64,000 nucleotides of DNA from CAXXOK01 sp001604115 (GCA_034928535.1 JAYFOV010000043.1:1-64000), one strand, 5' to 3'. Numbered from the stretch's first letter, positions 52,969-61,703 are shown. Notes: generated from the sequence alone by a model not told the origin. Numbers and translations: made by a program.

Positions 52969-53042
52969 GGCGGCGTAGCTCCGCTGGCCAGAGCATTCGG
53001 TTCATAGCCGGAATGTTATTGGTTCGAATCCGACCGCCGCTG
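52969..53042 (+). tRNA. tRNA-Met (CAT anticodon), slightly degenerate
   Basis: It folds as a cloverleaf: acceptor GGCGGCG with CGCCGCT, D stem GCTC/GAGC, anticodon stem TTCGG/CCGGA with loop TTCATAG, and T loop TTCGAAT. CCA is encoded at 53043-53045. The anticodon CAT reads Met, or Ile if modified to lysidine. The first pair of the T stem is A-C, so function is not certain. It lies in accessory DNA next to a decayed copy. Confidence 0.8.
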
Positions 53043-53046
53043 CCAC

Positions 53047-53089
53047 AAGAAAAGCCCTGAAATCAAAGGATTTCAGGGCTTTTTCTTGT
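53047..53089 (+). terminator. Terminator after tRNA-Met
   Basis: The AGAAAAGCCCTGAAATC arm pairs with its complement and is followed by TTTTTCTT. A close copy follows the degenerate tRNA about 1 kb downstream. Confidence 0.88.
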
Positions 53090-53348
53090 GTTTTGAAGCG
53101 CTAGGGCTCTGCCGGCATTTGCTTTGAGACACTCTACCTCTGTAGCCTTTCCTCTATATGCCCAGGACTCAGTGAACACAAAATATCTATCCCTGATCCC
53201 GCACAAGGCCTCCCAATAAGGATTCCCCCCAATTGCCCCCCCAAGTCTCTAGCCTTTAGGCGATACGTCTATTCAGCATGTTTGCTCCCTCCTATAGCGG
53301 CGTATCCAGATTTTCTGGCGTACAACGCCCCATTTCCGGTATTTTATC

Positions 53349-53377
53349 TTGACGCTCTTCGCTTTTTGTGTTAATAT
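53349..53377 (+). promoter_or_regulatory. Promoter of pseudogene
   Basis: TTGACG, a 17-nt spacer and TAATAT, 36 nt before the ATG of the broken gene at 53413. Confidence 0.6.
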
Positions 53378-53412
53378 TTCGTTATGTTACAGGAACGATC
53401 GGAAGGCATCGT

Positions 53413-53934
53413 ATGAGCATCGAGAGCCCTGAAGGTATTCAGCCGACCGCCGAAGAAAACGAAGAGGCTGAAATTCTTAGCCATTTAGAAAATGGCAAGA
53501 AGAGGACAAGAAAAGCATACCCTTTCCCACCCACTACTTAGCAAGATGCTTTAACTATATCTGAAGCCGTTTGGAAATACGCCGCAGGACAAAAAATACG
53601 TAGAATCACATTATTGGGCAGCATGAAAAAATCTCCTGACAGTTCGGCTAGCCGAGCGCTTATTACTGCTTCTTCTAGGTATAAAATCACTACAGGAAGT
53701 TACACCGCCGAATATATTGAATTAACAAGAGAAGGAAAATTAGCAACAGATCCCGACGGCGATCCAGTTCCTAAATTGCACGCTTCATTGAATGTGCCAT
53801 TAAAAGCAACGAGTATTTTTTGCGCTCTATGAGAAATTTTTTCGCAGACACGAAGCTTACTAGATAATCCATCCGAAATTGATAACCCAATAAGCTGGTT
53901 TATATCGCCAAGAAAAACTAAAAAGTCAGAATAA
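53413..53934 (+). pseudogene. Conserved hypothetical protein, disrupted
   Basis: Reading from ATG 53413 gives an acidic start then KKRTRKAYPFPPTT, an in-frame TAG, and QDALTISEAVWKYAAGQK, SPDSSASRALITASSRY and TTGSYTAEYIELTREGK. This is a coherent protein across the stop. Near the run of six T at about 53816 the frame shifts, and ALYEKFFRRHE continues in another frame. A further frame carries DNPISWFISPRKTKKSE to 53934. The pattern PFP...DAL...SR.LI..S..Y...TG.Y.A resembles uncharacterised proteins I have seen in defence-type contexts, without a name. Confidence 0.65.
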
Positions 53935-53963
53935 CGGCCGCATTCTTAAGAAATATGCAATGT

Positions 53964-54036
53964 ATTGACGTAGCTCAGCTGGCTAGAACAATCAGTTATA
54001 CTCGAAGTGTCGTTGGCCCGAATCCGACCGCCGCTA
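53964..54036 (+). pseudogene. tRNA-Met pseudogene
   Basis: It aligns along its whole length with the tRNA at 52969. The D arm (TAGCTCAGCTGGCTAGA) and the 3' half (CGAATCCGACCGCCGCT, then ACCA) are kept. The 5' acceptor strand (ATTGACG) cannot pair with CGCCGCT, the D stem has a mismatch and the anticodon stem (ATCAG/CGAAG) does not form. It is therefore not a functional tRNA. Confidence 0.8.
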
Positions 54037-54040
54037 CCAA

Positions 54041-54080
54041 AGGAAAAGCCTTGAAATCGCAAGATTTCGGGGCTTTTTCG
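54041..54080 (+). terminator. Second copy of the tRNA terminator
   Basis: AAAAGCCTTGAAATC pairs imperfectly with GATTTCGGGGCTTTTT. It corresponds to the terminator at 53047-53089, showing that the duplicated unit was tRNA plus terminator. Confidence 0.75.
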
Positions 54081-54217
54081 TACGAGAAAAAGTTCCTTCT
54101 GATTTCTCAACGTTCCTTCGCGCTTTCGCCGCGCGCCAATGGCTTTCTTTTGCGGGGACCTAAATGCACAGCGCCGGCGCATATAATCCATCAAAATTCA
54201 AAGAGAGGGGGATTTTG

Positions 54218-54784
54218 ATGCCCAAGCGCCCGCGCCCCGCTTGGCTTACTCAATGGGCTACGCGTTCCGCCATCACCATCTGGGTGATTACGGCGGCCGT
54301 ATGTTTGGCAAGCATCCTCGCGCTGGGGAATTCGAGGGCTTACGTCGCCGCCAATTCCGGCAGCGTCTATCCGGTGCGATTCCAGCGATTGATCGAGGCG
54401 CTGAATTATGTGGGCGTATGCGATCAGGAGAGCGCGGCGACCGTATGGGCGGAAGGGTTGAAGCTCAGAAACGCCGCCATGCAGTATTCGGTGATGAATT
54501 CCGAATTGCGAACGGAATACGCCGCCCAGCTTAAAAGCACTTTCCCCAACTGGGTGACCGGCATATCCAGTCCGTTTATCGAAAACTATGAGATATTGAG
54601 AATCAATCCGCTGAGCGATACGCAATCGGAAATTGTGCTCAAATTCACGACCGCCACATCCACCGGCATCGCGGACACGCTTTTCGCAACCCTGACGGTC
54701 GAACGGGAAGGCCCGTTCTGGCGCATCAAAAACATCGCCGCCGACGATGGGTTGTTCGTCTATACGGGATTCAATCCGCGATAA
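54218..54784 (+). CDS. Membrane-anchored hypothetical protein (possibly DUF4829-like)
   Basis: 188 residues with one N-terminal membrane segment (about 17-40) and an extracytoplasmic domain. WAEGLKLRNAAMQYSVMN and PFWRIKNI recall the NTF2-like DUF4829 group, a tentative match. ATG at 54218 follows AGAGGGGG. The last codons and the TAA lie in DNA that also encodes the start of the HsdR fragment in another frame, so the native C terminus may be slightly altered by that junction. Confidence 0.65.
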   Translation: MPKRPRPAWLTQWATRSAITIWVITAAVCLASILALGNSRAYVAANSGSVYPVRFQRLIEALNYVGVCDQESAATVWAEGLKLRNAAMQYSVMNSELRTEYAAQLKSTFPNWVTGISSPFIENYEILRINPLSDTQSEIVLKFTTATSTGIADTLFATLTVEREGPFWRIKNIAADDGLFVYTGFNPR

Positions 54785-56336
54785 CGCCACGCTGGCACTC
54801 AACTTTGAGCCGGTACCCGTGGACCTGCATGTGGATAAGGAAAAACTGGATGAGGAATTCGATGCCCTCACGGAAAGCTTGTCGGATGCTGACCGCGCGG
54901 AGCTTTCCAAGCGCGTCAACATGAAGGCGATCATGTATGACCCCAAGCGAATCCGTAAGGTCTGCGAGCACATCGTCAGACACTATAAAGGGAAAATCGA
55001 GCCCAACGGCTATAAGGGCCAGATCGTTGTGTTCGACCGCGAATGCTGTCTCCGATATAAGGAGGAGCTGGATAAGCTGCTTCCGCCGGAAGCGAGCACC
55101 ATAGTCATGGATACGAACAATGACAAACAGGACCGCTACAAGAAGTATCGCCGCAGTCGTGACGAAGAAGGCAAAATCCTGGATCGTTTCCGTGATAAAA
55201 ACAATCCGCTTAAGCTGGTCATTGTCACTTCCAAGCTCCTCACAGGTTTTGACGCTCCGATCCTTCAGGTGATGTATCTGGACAAGCCTATGAAGGACCA
55301 TAATCTTCTGCAGGCAATCTGTCGTACGAACCGCACTTACGATGAGGGCAAGACGCACGGCTTGATCGTAGACTATATTGGCATTTTCGATAATGTGGCC
55401 AAAGCGCTGGATTTCGACGAATCCAGCATGAAGAAAGTCATTACCAATATCGAAGAAGTCAAGAAGCAGATTCCGGCGCTCATGCGCAAGTGTCTCAGTT
55501 ACTTTATGGGCGTCGACCGCACGGTCGAAGGCTGGGAAGGCTTACTGACCGCTCAGGAATGCATCCCGTCAAACAAGGAAAAGGATGCTTTCGCGGCAGA
55601 CTACTGTGTTCTGAACAGGGCATGGGATGCCCTTTCCCCGGACCCGTTCCTCGACAAGTTCAAACACGACTACGTTTGGCTCAGTAAAGTTTATGAGTCT
55701 GTCAAGCCGACCGACAACCGTGGCGCTTTGATTTGGGCAGCACTCGGTGCTAAAACGATGGAACTTGTTCACGAAAACCTTCAGGTCGGAGAAGTTCACG
55801 AAGATGTCGATATCCTTACGTTGGATGCGGCTTTGATCGACGAATTTATCCGTCATCAGAAGGACGTAAAAAAGACGACCATGAAAATCGAAATCGATCT
55901 AGTTGCCAGGATTCGCGCCCATACCAACGACCCCAAATTCGTGAAACTTGGCGAGAAGCTGGAAGAGCTCCGGGAACGCCACGAGCAGGGTCTGATCGCC
56001 AGCATCGAGTTCCTCAAGCTCCTGCTTGAACTTGCAAAAGAAGCTGCGCAGGCTGAAAAGGAATTTGTGCCTGAAGAGGAAATCGACCATGGCAAGGCGG
56101 CTCTTTCCGAACTGTTCAACGGTGTGAAGAACGACAAGACCCCCATTATTGTCGAGCGCATTGTCGCCGACATCGACGACATCGTGAAGATTGTCCGTTT
56201 CGATGGCTGGCAGAAAACAACCACCGGCAAAAATGAGGTCAAAAAGGCGCTTCGCAGCGTCATCTGGATTAAGTACAAAATTAAGGACAAAGAGGTCTTT
56301 GACAAGGCCTACAACTACATCGAACAGTATTATTGA
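54759..56336 (+). pseudogene. hsdR: Type I restriction enzyme HsdR subunit, 3' fragment
   Basis: About 525 codons, roughly the C-terminal half of HsdR. Homology begins at SIRDSIRDNATLALNFEP. Helicase domain 2 follows, with VTSKLLTGFDAPILQVMYLD (motif V) and NLLQAICRTNRTYDEGK (motif VI), and then the helical C-terminal domain that binds the methylase. The N-terminal PD-(D/E)XK nuclease, Walker A and DEAD-type box are missing, so it cannot translocate or cut. No hsdM or hsdS is in the window, and no start site exists. It lies 13 nt before the metallopeptidase gene. Confidence 0.88.
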
Positions 56337-56349
56337 TGGAGGTACTGCC

Positions 56350-58266
56350 TTGAAGCGATATACTACGTTTGAACAGTATCTGGAGGATAAGTATTACGAC
56401 GAGATTCATCGTGCCATTGCCGGCCTCATCAATAACAGAGGCCGGAACAATGGCTTCTATTCGTATACTGTTATAGACCCGTCCGATTTCCAAGTGGACG
56501 AAATACACGTCAAAAACGTATCGTTCCACGCTACTGATGGAAACCGGATTCTATTCAATGCAGCTGTGCAGGCAGATGTTATTCTCAAAGGGTTGGGAAA
56601 ACGGGACTATGATGCGGATATGAAATATCCTTGGTACACAGTATCCTTCACTGGCTATTTGAGTAGCGGCCTCAACATGGTCACCATTACCGGTGTCGAG
56701 GACTACTCCAAGGATAAGTATGACAAAGAGACTACCCTGTCGAAATACCTCGTTCCGTATCTTTATGCAGAAGATCTTGAAAAAGAGGCTGAAAAATTTC
56801 TGGAGAAATACTGCCGTCAAGCACTCCGGGAACCCATGCCTATTCCACTCGATGAACTTCTCCTCAATATGGGACTTGAAATGTACGAGGCCCCTCTCCC
56901 GGATAGTATCTTTGGCAAGACCTATTTTGCCGAAGCGGCCGTTGACGTTTTTAAAGACGGCGGCGAGATTGTACATCAAACCGTAGATCCCGGAACAATT
57001 CTTCTGAATCCCAACATATTCTTCATGAGAAACATAGGTTCCCACAATAACACTATCGTGCACGAGTGTGTACATTGGGATCGTCACGACAAATTCTTCG
57101 AACTGCAGAAGCTTCTGAACAGCGAACTGAGCTCTCTTTCCTGCGAGGTTGTGGAGAAAGCGGGACAGAAGGATATTGGCATCGAAGGAGCACTTCAATG
57201 GATGGAGTGGCAGGCTAACGCCTTGACCCCCCGCATTCTATTGCCTGCAAAGATGACTCATCAGAAGCTGAACAGCATTTTAACAATGCTTCACATTACA
57301 GACCCGACACGAGATGACGCTTCCATCATGGAAGAAGCCATTCAGGAGCTTGCAGATTTCTTCGGTGTATCAAAGTTTGCCGCGAAGCTCCGCGCTATCG
57401 AAATCGGCTTTCCACAGGCACATGGCGCATGGAACTATATCAACGGAGCCTACCTGCCTTGTTTCTCGTTCAAGAACCAAGCATTGAAGAAAGACGAAAC
57501 CTACATCATTGACATTCGGAGCGCTTGCCTCAACTCTTTCTTTGAAGAAGGAACCAAGTCAGCTTTAGCAACTGGCGATTTCGTCTATGTTGACTGTATG
57601 TTCTGCATCAACGACGAAAAGTACATTAAAGCAACCGTCGATGGCGGCTGCACGCTAACGTCATACGCGCGTCAGCATGTGGACGAATGCTGCCTCAAGT
57701 TCAAGCAGACATTTAAAGTGGAGCGGACACACGGCAATGCCTTTTATACGCAGTGCGCGTTGTGTAAGGATGTTGATGCTTCGACCTTCTGTGAGCACAA
57801 GCATATCGATGATGAAGATACACAGGATGTCAAAAAGCGGGCTGCCGAACTCAAGAAGCTCAAAGATGAAGGCGGGCGTATAATGGAGATTTATCGGACT
57901 CTACCTATGTCATTCTCCGGCACCCTTGACGCGCACATGAAACGGCTCAAGAAGGAAGACGGCAAGAAAATGACAAACCTAGAGCTCAGCCTGCGAACTG
58001 GCTTATCCGATCGGTATATTCAGGAACTTCGAAAAAATGAAATGAACAACATCTCTCTTTATACCGTCTGTGCGATTTGCATTGGTCTCCATTTGCATCC
58101 GATTTTTAGCAATGACCTCATTGAGAAATCAAACAACAACTACCCCAAGACCGACGAAGGATTTTTTGCCCGATTCCTGATTGAGCATCAATACACCGAT
58201 TCTCTAGAACTGTGCAACCAGAAGCTGACAGAACAAGGATTCCACATTTGGGGAAAAGAAACATAA
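56350..58266 (+). CDS. ImmA/IrrE-like HExxH metallopeptidase with C-terminal HTH
   Basis: 638 residues. The TTG start at 56350 has GGAGG 7 nt upstream. Residues 1 to about 190 are an unassigned N-terminal domain. Then comes an ImmA/IrrE-type zinc peptidase core, with HECVH at 238-242 and the third-ligand motif EWQANALTPRILLP (E286). Next is a Cys-rich stretch (CCLKF, TQCALCKDVDAS, FCEHKH) that may bind zinc. Finally, KKMTNLELSLRTGLSDRYIQELRK is an XRE-like helix-turn-helix at about 540-575. Domain order is the reverse of the common HTH-then-ImmA form. Position after hsdR suggests a restriction-island accessory gene. Confidence 0.82.
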   Translation: MKRYTTFEQYLEDKYYDEIHRAIAGLINNRGRNNGFYSYTVIDPSDFQVDEIHVKNVSFHATDGNRILFNAAVQADVILKGLGKRDYDADMKYPWYTVSFTGYLSSGLNMVTITGVEDYSKDKYDKETTLSKYLVPYLYAEDLEKEAEKFLEKYCRQALREPMPIPLDELLLNMGLEMYEAPLPDSIFGKTYFAEAAVDVFKDGGEIVHQTVDPGTILLNPNIFFMRNIGSHNNTIVHECVHWDRHDKFFELQKLLNSELSSLSCEVVEKAGQKDIGIEGALQWMEWQANALTPRILLPAKMTHQKLNSILTMLHITDPTRDDASIMEEAIQELADFFGVSKFAAKLRAIEIGFPQAHGAWNYINGAYLPCFSFKNQALKKDETYIIDIRSACLNSFFEEGTKSALATGDFVYVDCMFCINDEKYIKATVDGGCTLTSYARQHVDECCLKFKQTFKVERTHGNAFYTQCALCKDVDASTFCEHKHIDDEDTQDVKKRAAELKKLKDEGGRIMEIYRTLPMSFSGTLDAHMKRLKKEDGKKMTNLELSLRTGLSDRYIQELRKNEMNNISLYTVCAICIGLHLHPIFSNDLIEKSNNNYPKTDEGFFARFLIEHQYTDSLELCNQKLTEQGFHIWGKET

Positions 58267-58769
58267 AAATCTTACTAAAAACCGGAACTGGCACTTCCGC
58301 TTTTCGGTAAGGTAAACATGGGCCCTACAGCAAGAGAAGGCTGTAGGGCTCTTTTTTTATACTCATATGCTCAGAGGAAAACGGAACTGGCAGTTCTGCG
58401 AAGCGAAGGCAGATTCCTTTTATACTGTGCTTGAGCCTTGAATAAGGGCAATGACGCTGATGGACCGGGCGAATCTGTAAGTTTTCGATCAAAACCGACC
58501 TCTTGTTTCCAAATGAAATGAGGGGATGAGATTCCGATGATGTAGCCAGGTAGCCGCAACCAACTCCAGGCATGACAAATAGTTCAAAGCCCGACATGCA
58601 TTAAGGGCTGAGGATACGAAAATCGCCGTTCTGCTCATTCAGCAGAAACTGGCAATTCGGTACCCTTTCCTTAGTGCGCTCTTATTGGGCTACTTGGGTC
58701 TGTGTGCCGTAACGCCGCAGGCCCTTTTTGTGTCCTCCGCTCAACCCACTGTCGGAGCGGAAAGGACAA
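58267..58769. other. Non-coding region with repeated AACTGGCA motifs
   Basis: A 503-bp gap before the prophage early genes. It contains the terminator at 58322-58357 and three related motifs. CGGAACTGGCACTTCCG (58283-58299) and CGGAACTGGCAGTTCTG (from 58382) come first, then AGAAACTGGCAATTCGG (58644-58660). Open frames here are short and lack ribosome-binding sites. A non-coding RNA or an operator array are both possible. Confidence 0.5.
58322..58357 (+). terminator. Terminator after metallopeptidase gene
   Basis: GCCCTACAGC (58322-58331) pairs with GCTGTAGGGC (58340-58349), followed by CT and seven T. Confidence 0.92.
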
Positions 58770-59477
58770 ATGATGAAAAGCGAACACAATTCCGACAAGC
58801 ACAGCGTCACTTCTTATCCCCACGTCCCGAAGCAGTCCTACGACCATCATCCGATGCACTACATCTGTATCGGTGCTGATGACAACTACACCATGATCAC
58901 CCGCGCGGAGTTTTTCTCCCTGATGCACGGCGTTGACGAGCCTGTCAAGCAGACCTACATCGACGCTGACGGTGGATACGCATATTTCTTCCCGCTTTCT
59001 GCACATATGGCGGAGTTCGCCATCCGACTCAAACGCGAAAAAGATGCCGAAGACCAACGCCGCGCCCGCAGCCGCCAGTGCGTGTACAAGGACACTGCAA
59101 AATGCGACGGTTGGCGCACCAGTGACGACTACGGCTGCCTAGGCTGCGAGACCTGCTCTCGTGATCACATTCATCGCACCGTCTCGCTCAACCAACCCGT
59201 TGGCGAGGATGGCACCGAAATGGGCGATATGTTTGCCGCGGACACGGACATCGAGCTTGATATGGAAGAAACCGCCCCTCGCGACCTCATCGCCGCTGCA
59301 CTGGCCTCTCTGTCTGAGGATGACCGCGCCTTTATCATTCGCCGCTTTCAGGACGGCATGACGCTCCGGAAACTGGCCGACGAGTCCGGCATCTCCGATT
59401 TCCGGTACGCGGGCAAAAAGGCCAATCGCATCATCGAACGCTTGAAAGCAGAAGCCCGGCGGTTTGATCCCAAATAA
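58770..59477 (+). CDS. Sigma-factor-like protein of a prophage/ICE early module
   Basis: 235 residues. The N-terminal two thirds contain a Cys cluster (CVYKDTAKCDGW, then YGCLGCETCSRDH) that may bind zinc. The C-terminal part, LASLSEDDRAFIIRRFQDGMTLRKLADESGIS, is a sigma-70 region-4-like HTH. Such proteins commonly open the early operon of Clostridia prophages. The ATG at 58770 (or 58773) is preceded by AAAGGA. Confidence 0.8.
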   Translation: MMKSEHNSDKHSVTSYPHVPKQSYDHHPMHYICIGADDNYTMITRAEFFSLMHGVDEPVKQTYIDADGGYAYFFPLSAHMAEFAIRLKREKDAEDQRRARSRQCVYKDTAKCDGWRTSDDYGCLGCETCSRDHIHRTVSLNQPVGEDGTEMGDMFAADTDIELDMEETAPRDLIAAALASLSEDDRAFIIRRFQDGMTLRKLADESGISDFRYAGKKANRIIERLKAEARRFDPK

Positions 59478-59562
59478 CATTTTCTCCGCCTGTCCACATC
59501 TCCCCTCCATCTGTCAGCAAGAAAGTGTGAGGGCAGCAAGCCCCCGGATGGAGGTGAGATGG

Positions 59563-59775
59563 ATGGCGGAATACCGTGAACACGAAACAGCCAGTCGCGA
59601 AGAAGTCGCCGGTCTCCTGATGGCGATCAGCATTGTCTCGAAGCGACTGGCGCTCAATCTAACAAGGCTGGAAAAACGGAACGAAGGAGGACATGACAAT
59701 GAGCAAAATGGCAGAACTGGATGCTGCGGTTGCCGAACTGCGCAGGTGCGGCGAAGCCCTTTCCCGCGTATCTGA
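59563..59775 (+). CDS. Small hypothetical phage protein
   Basis: 70 codons from ATG 59563, with GGAGG 8 nt upstream. The first 40 residues (MAEYREHETASREEVAGLLM, then a helical stretch) look like a short phage protein. The last 25 codons overlap the next gene in another frame and are probably not under selection. Function unknown. Confidence 0.5.
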   Translation: MAEYREHETASREEVAGLLMAISIVSKRLALNLTRLEKRNEGGHDNEQNGRTGCCGCRTAQVRRSPFPRI

Positions 59776-60016
59776 AACGCTGCGGGATCTGTTCAGCGGT
59801 TCAGATGAGCAGCAGACAGATAGTGCTGCCACACCAAATGAACCCGCTGCCAAGGCGCTGGTTCTTGAAGACGTGCGTTCGGTTTTAGCACAGAAGTCCG
59901 TAGAAGGCCACACCGCCGAGGTACAGGCTCTGATCCGCAAGTACGACGCGGATAAACTGAGTCAGGTCGATCCGGCGCATTATGCTGACCTGCTGCGCGA
60001 TGCGGAGGTGCTCTGA
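59699..60016 (+). CDS. Small helical phage protein
   Basis: 105 residues, rich in Ala/Glu/Leu. The N-terminal coiled coil SKMAELDAAVAELRRCGEAL is followed by a linker and a second helical part with LIRKYDADKLSQVDPAHYADLLRDAE. Homologues I recall lie just before DUF2800 genes in Clostridia phages, with no known role. ATG at 59699 has GGAGG 8 nt upstream. The stop overlaps the next ATG by one base. Confidence 0.75.
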   Translation: MSKMAELDAAVAELRRCGEALSRVSETLRDLFSGSDEQQTDSAATPNEPAAKALVLEDVRSVLAQKSVEGHTAEVQALIRKYDADKLSQVDPAHYADLLRDAEVL

Positions 60017-61155
60017 TGCCTCCTTCCAAACACGCGATCCTGTCGGCGTCCTCTTCGCACCGCTGGCTGAACTGCAGCCCATCAGCACGGCTGGAGCAGG
60101 AGTTCACTGACCGGGAAACGGAAGCCGCCGCCGAGGGCACCGCTGCCCACGCGCTATGTGAACACAAGCTCCGAAAAGCGCTCAAGCAGCAGTCCCGCAA
60201 GCCCATCTCTCAGTACGACTGCGACGAGATGGACAGCTACACGGATGGGTACGTGCAGTTTGTACTGGAAACTATCGCCGAAGCCCGGAAAGCTTGTGCC
60301 GATCCCATCATCAACATCGAACAGCGGTTGGACTTTTCTTGTTACGTCCCCGACGGTTTCGGAACCGGCGACTGCGTCATCATCTCCGACAAGACGCTGC
60401 ACATCATCGATTTCAAATACGGGCAGGGAGTAATGGTCGAAGCGGATTATAACCCGCAGATGATGCTCTACGCGCTGGGTGCTCTACGCGTCTACGACAG
60501 CCTATACGACATCGACGAAGTGGCTATGACCATTTACCAGCCCCGCCGCGAGAACATCAGCACATGGACGATCTCGGTGTACGAGCTCAAGGCGTGGGCG
60601 GAGGAAGAGCTAAAGCCCATAGCGGCCTTAGCATACGAGGGCAAGGGCGATTATCATCCCGGTCCCTGGTGCACCTTCTGCCGAGCGGAAGTCAAGTGCC
60701 GTGCACGGGCTGAAGAAAAGCTGCAACTGGCGCAGTATGAGTTCGCCCTCCCGCCGCTACTCTCGGATGCGGAGATCGAAGAGATTCTGGACAAGCTCTC
60801 CGATCTCACCAGTTGGGCTAACGTGATCACGGAATACGCGCAGGACGCCGCTCTCAACCAAGGCAAACAGTGGAAAAACTGGAAAGTGGTCGAAGGCCGC
60901 TCCAATCGTAAGTACACCGATGAGCAAGCCGTAGTTACCGCGTCCAACGCTGCCGGGTACCACGATATCTTCCGGAAGACGTTGCTCCCTCTGACCGAAA
61001 TGGAGAAGCTCATGGGCAAGCAGAACTTCCAAACCATTCTGAGCGGGCTGGTGTATAAGCCCACAGGCAAACCCACGCTGGTGCCCATGTCGGACAAGCG
61101 TCCGCCTTTCGCCAGTGCCAATACGGATTTCAATGAGTTTCAGGAGGAAATGTAA
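60016..61155 (+). CDS. DUF2800 family PD-(D/E)XK nuclease-like protein
   Basis: 379 residues. It starts SASSSHRWLNCSPSARLE and has the nuclease-like core GFGTGDCVIISDKTLHIIDFKYGQG (D, then D-x-K), followed by NPQMMLYALGAL. Four cysteines, C20 and the later CTFCRAEVKC set, have the Cas4/AddB iron-sulfur spacing. The family accompanies the DUF2815 ssDNA-binding protein in phage replication modules and is thought to be a recombination exonuclease. Translation is coupled to the upstream gene. Confidence 0.9.
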   Translation: MPPSKHAILSASSSHRWLNCSPSARLEQEFTDRETEAAAEGTAAHALCEHKLRKALKQQSRKPISQYDCDEMDSYTDGYVQFVLETIAEARKACADPIINIEQRLDFSCYVPDGFGTGDCVIISDKTLHIIDFKYGQGVMVEADYNPQMMLYALGALRVYDSLYDIDEVAMTIYQPRRENISTWTISVYELKAWAEEELKPIAALAYEGKGDYHPGPWCTFCRAEVKCRARAEEKLQLAQYEFALPPLLSDAEIEEILDKLSDLTSWANVITEYAQDAALNQGKQWKNWKVVEGRSNRKYTDEQAVVTASNAAGYHDIFRKTLLPLTEMEKLMGKQNFQTILSGLVYKPTGKPTLVPMSDKRPPFASANTDFNEFQEEM

Positions 61156-61157
61156 TC

Positions 61158-61703
61158 ATGGCTAAGCAGAGCAACACCAAGGTGATCACCGGCCTCGTCC
61201 GTCTTTCTTACGCTAACGTGTGGGAGCCCAAATCCATCAATGGCGGGGACCCCAAGTTCAGCTGCTCCATCATCATCCCCAAGACCGACGCTGAAACGGT
61301 CCATGCGATCAACGACGCCATCGATTGCGCTATCAAGGAAGGCATTGGCAAGTTCAGCGGCAAGATCCCCTCGAAAGGCTCTCTTAAACTGCCGCTTCGC
61401 GATGGCGACACCGAACGCGACGATGAAAACTACAACGGATGCTACTTTGTCAACGCCAACAGCAAGACCGCGCCGCAGATCGTGGATAAGCAGGTACGCC
61501 CCATCCTTGATCGCAGCGAAGTTTACTCCGGCGTGTACGCATACGTCTCACTGAGCTTCTATGCGTTCAACACCAATGGCAATCGCGGTGTCGCCTGTGG
61601 CTTGGGCAACATCCAAAAAGTGCGCGACGGCGAGCCTCTCGGCGGCCATACCAGCGCCTCTGCCGAGTTCGACACGCTGGATGACAACGATTTCCTGTCC
61701 TGA
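61158..61703 (+). CDS. DUF2815 family phage single-stranded DNA-binding protein
   Basis: 181 residues starting two bases after the DUF2800 stop. LVRLSYANVWEPKSINGGDPKFSCSIIIPK and NGCYFVNANSKTAPQIVDK are typical of DUF2815, related to T7-like SSBs. The C-terminal DTLDDNDFLS acidic tail resembles SSB tails that recruit partners. It is expected to act with the DUF2800 nuclease and the phage polymerase. Confidence 0.9.
   Translation: MAKQSNTKVITGLVRLSYANVWEPKSINGGDPKFSCSIIIPKTDAETVHAINDAIDCAIKEGIGKFSGKIPSKGSLKLPLRDGDTERDDENYNGCYFVNANSKTAPQIVDKQVRPILDRSEVYSGVYAYVSLSFYAFNTNGNRGVACGLGNIQKVRDGEPLGGHTSASAEFDTLDDNDFLS

Larger units (their letters stand above)
52865..53412. other. Region with tRNA-Met and pseudogene promoter
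   Basis: Apart from the tRNA (52969-53042), its terminator and the promoter at 53349-53377, these 548 bases hold C-rich tracts (CCCCCCAATT repeats near 53225-53250) and no gene. Confidence 0.5.

Noticed and set aside
58325..58597. A 90-codon minus-strand frame after the metallopeptidase gene
   Set aside because: It runs through a rho-independent terminator and shows no ribosome-binding site or homology.
58283..58660. AACTGGCA repeats considered as a CRISPR or iteron array
   Set aside because: Only three imperfect copies with unequal spacing (about 100 and 260 nt); too few for either.
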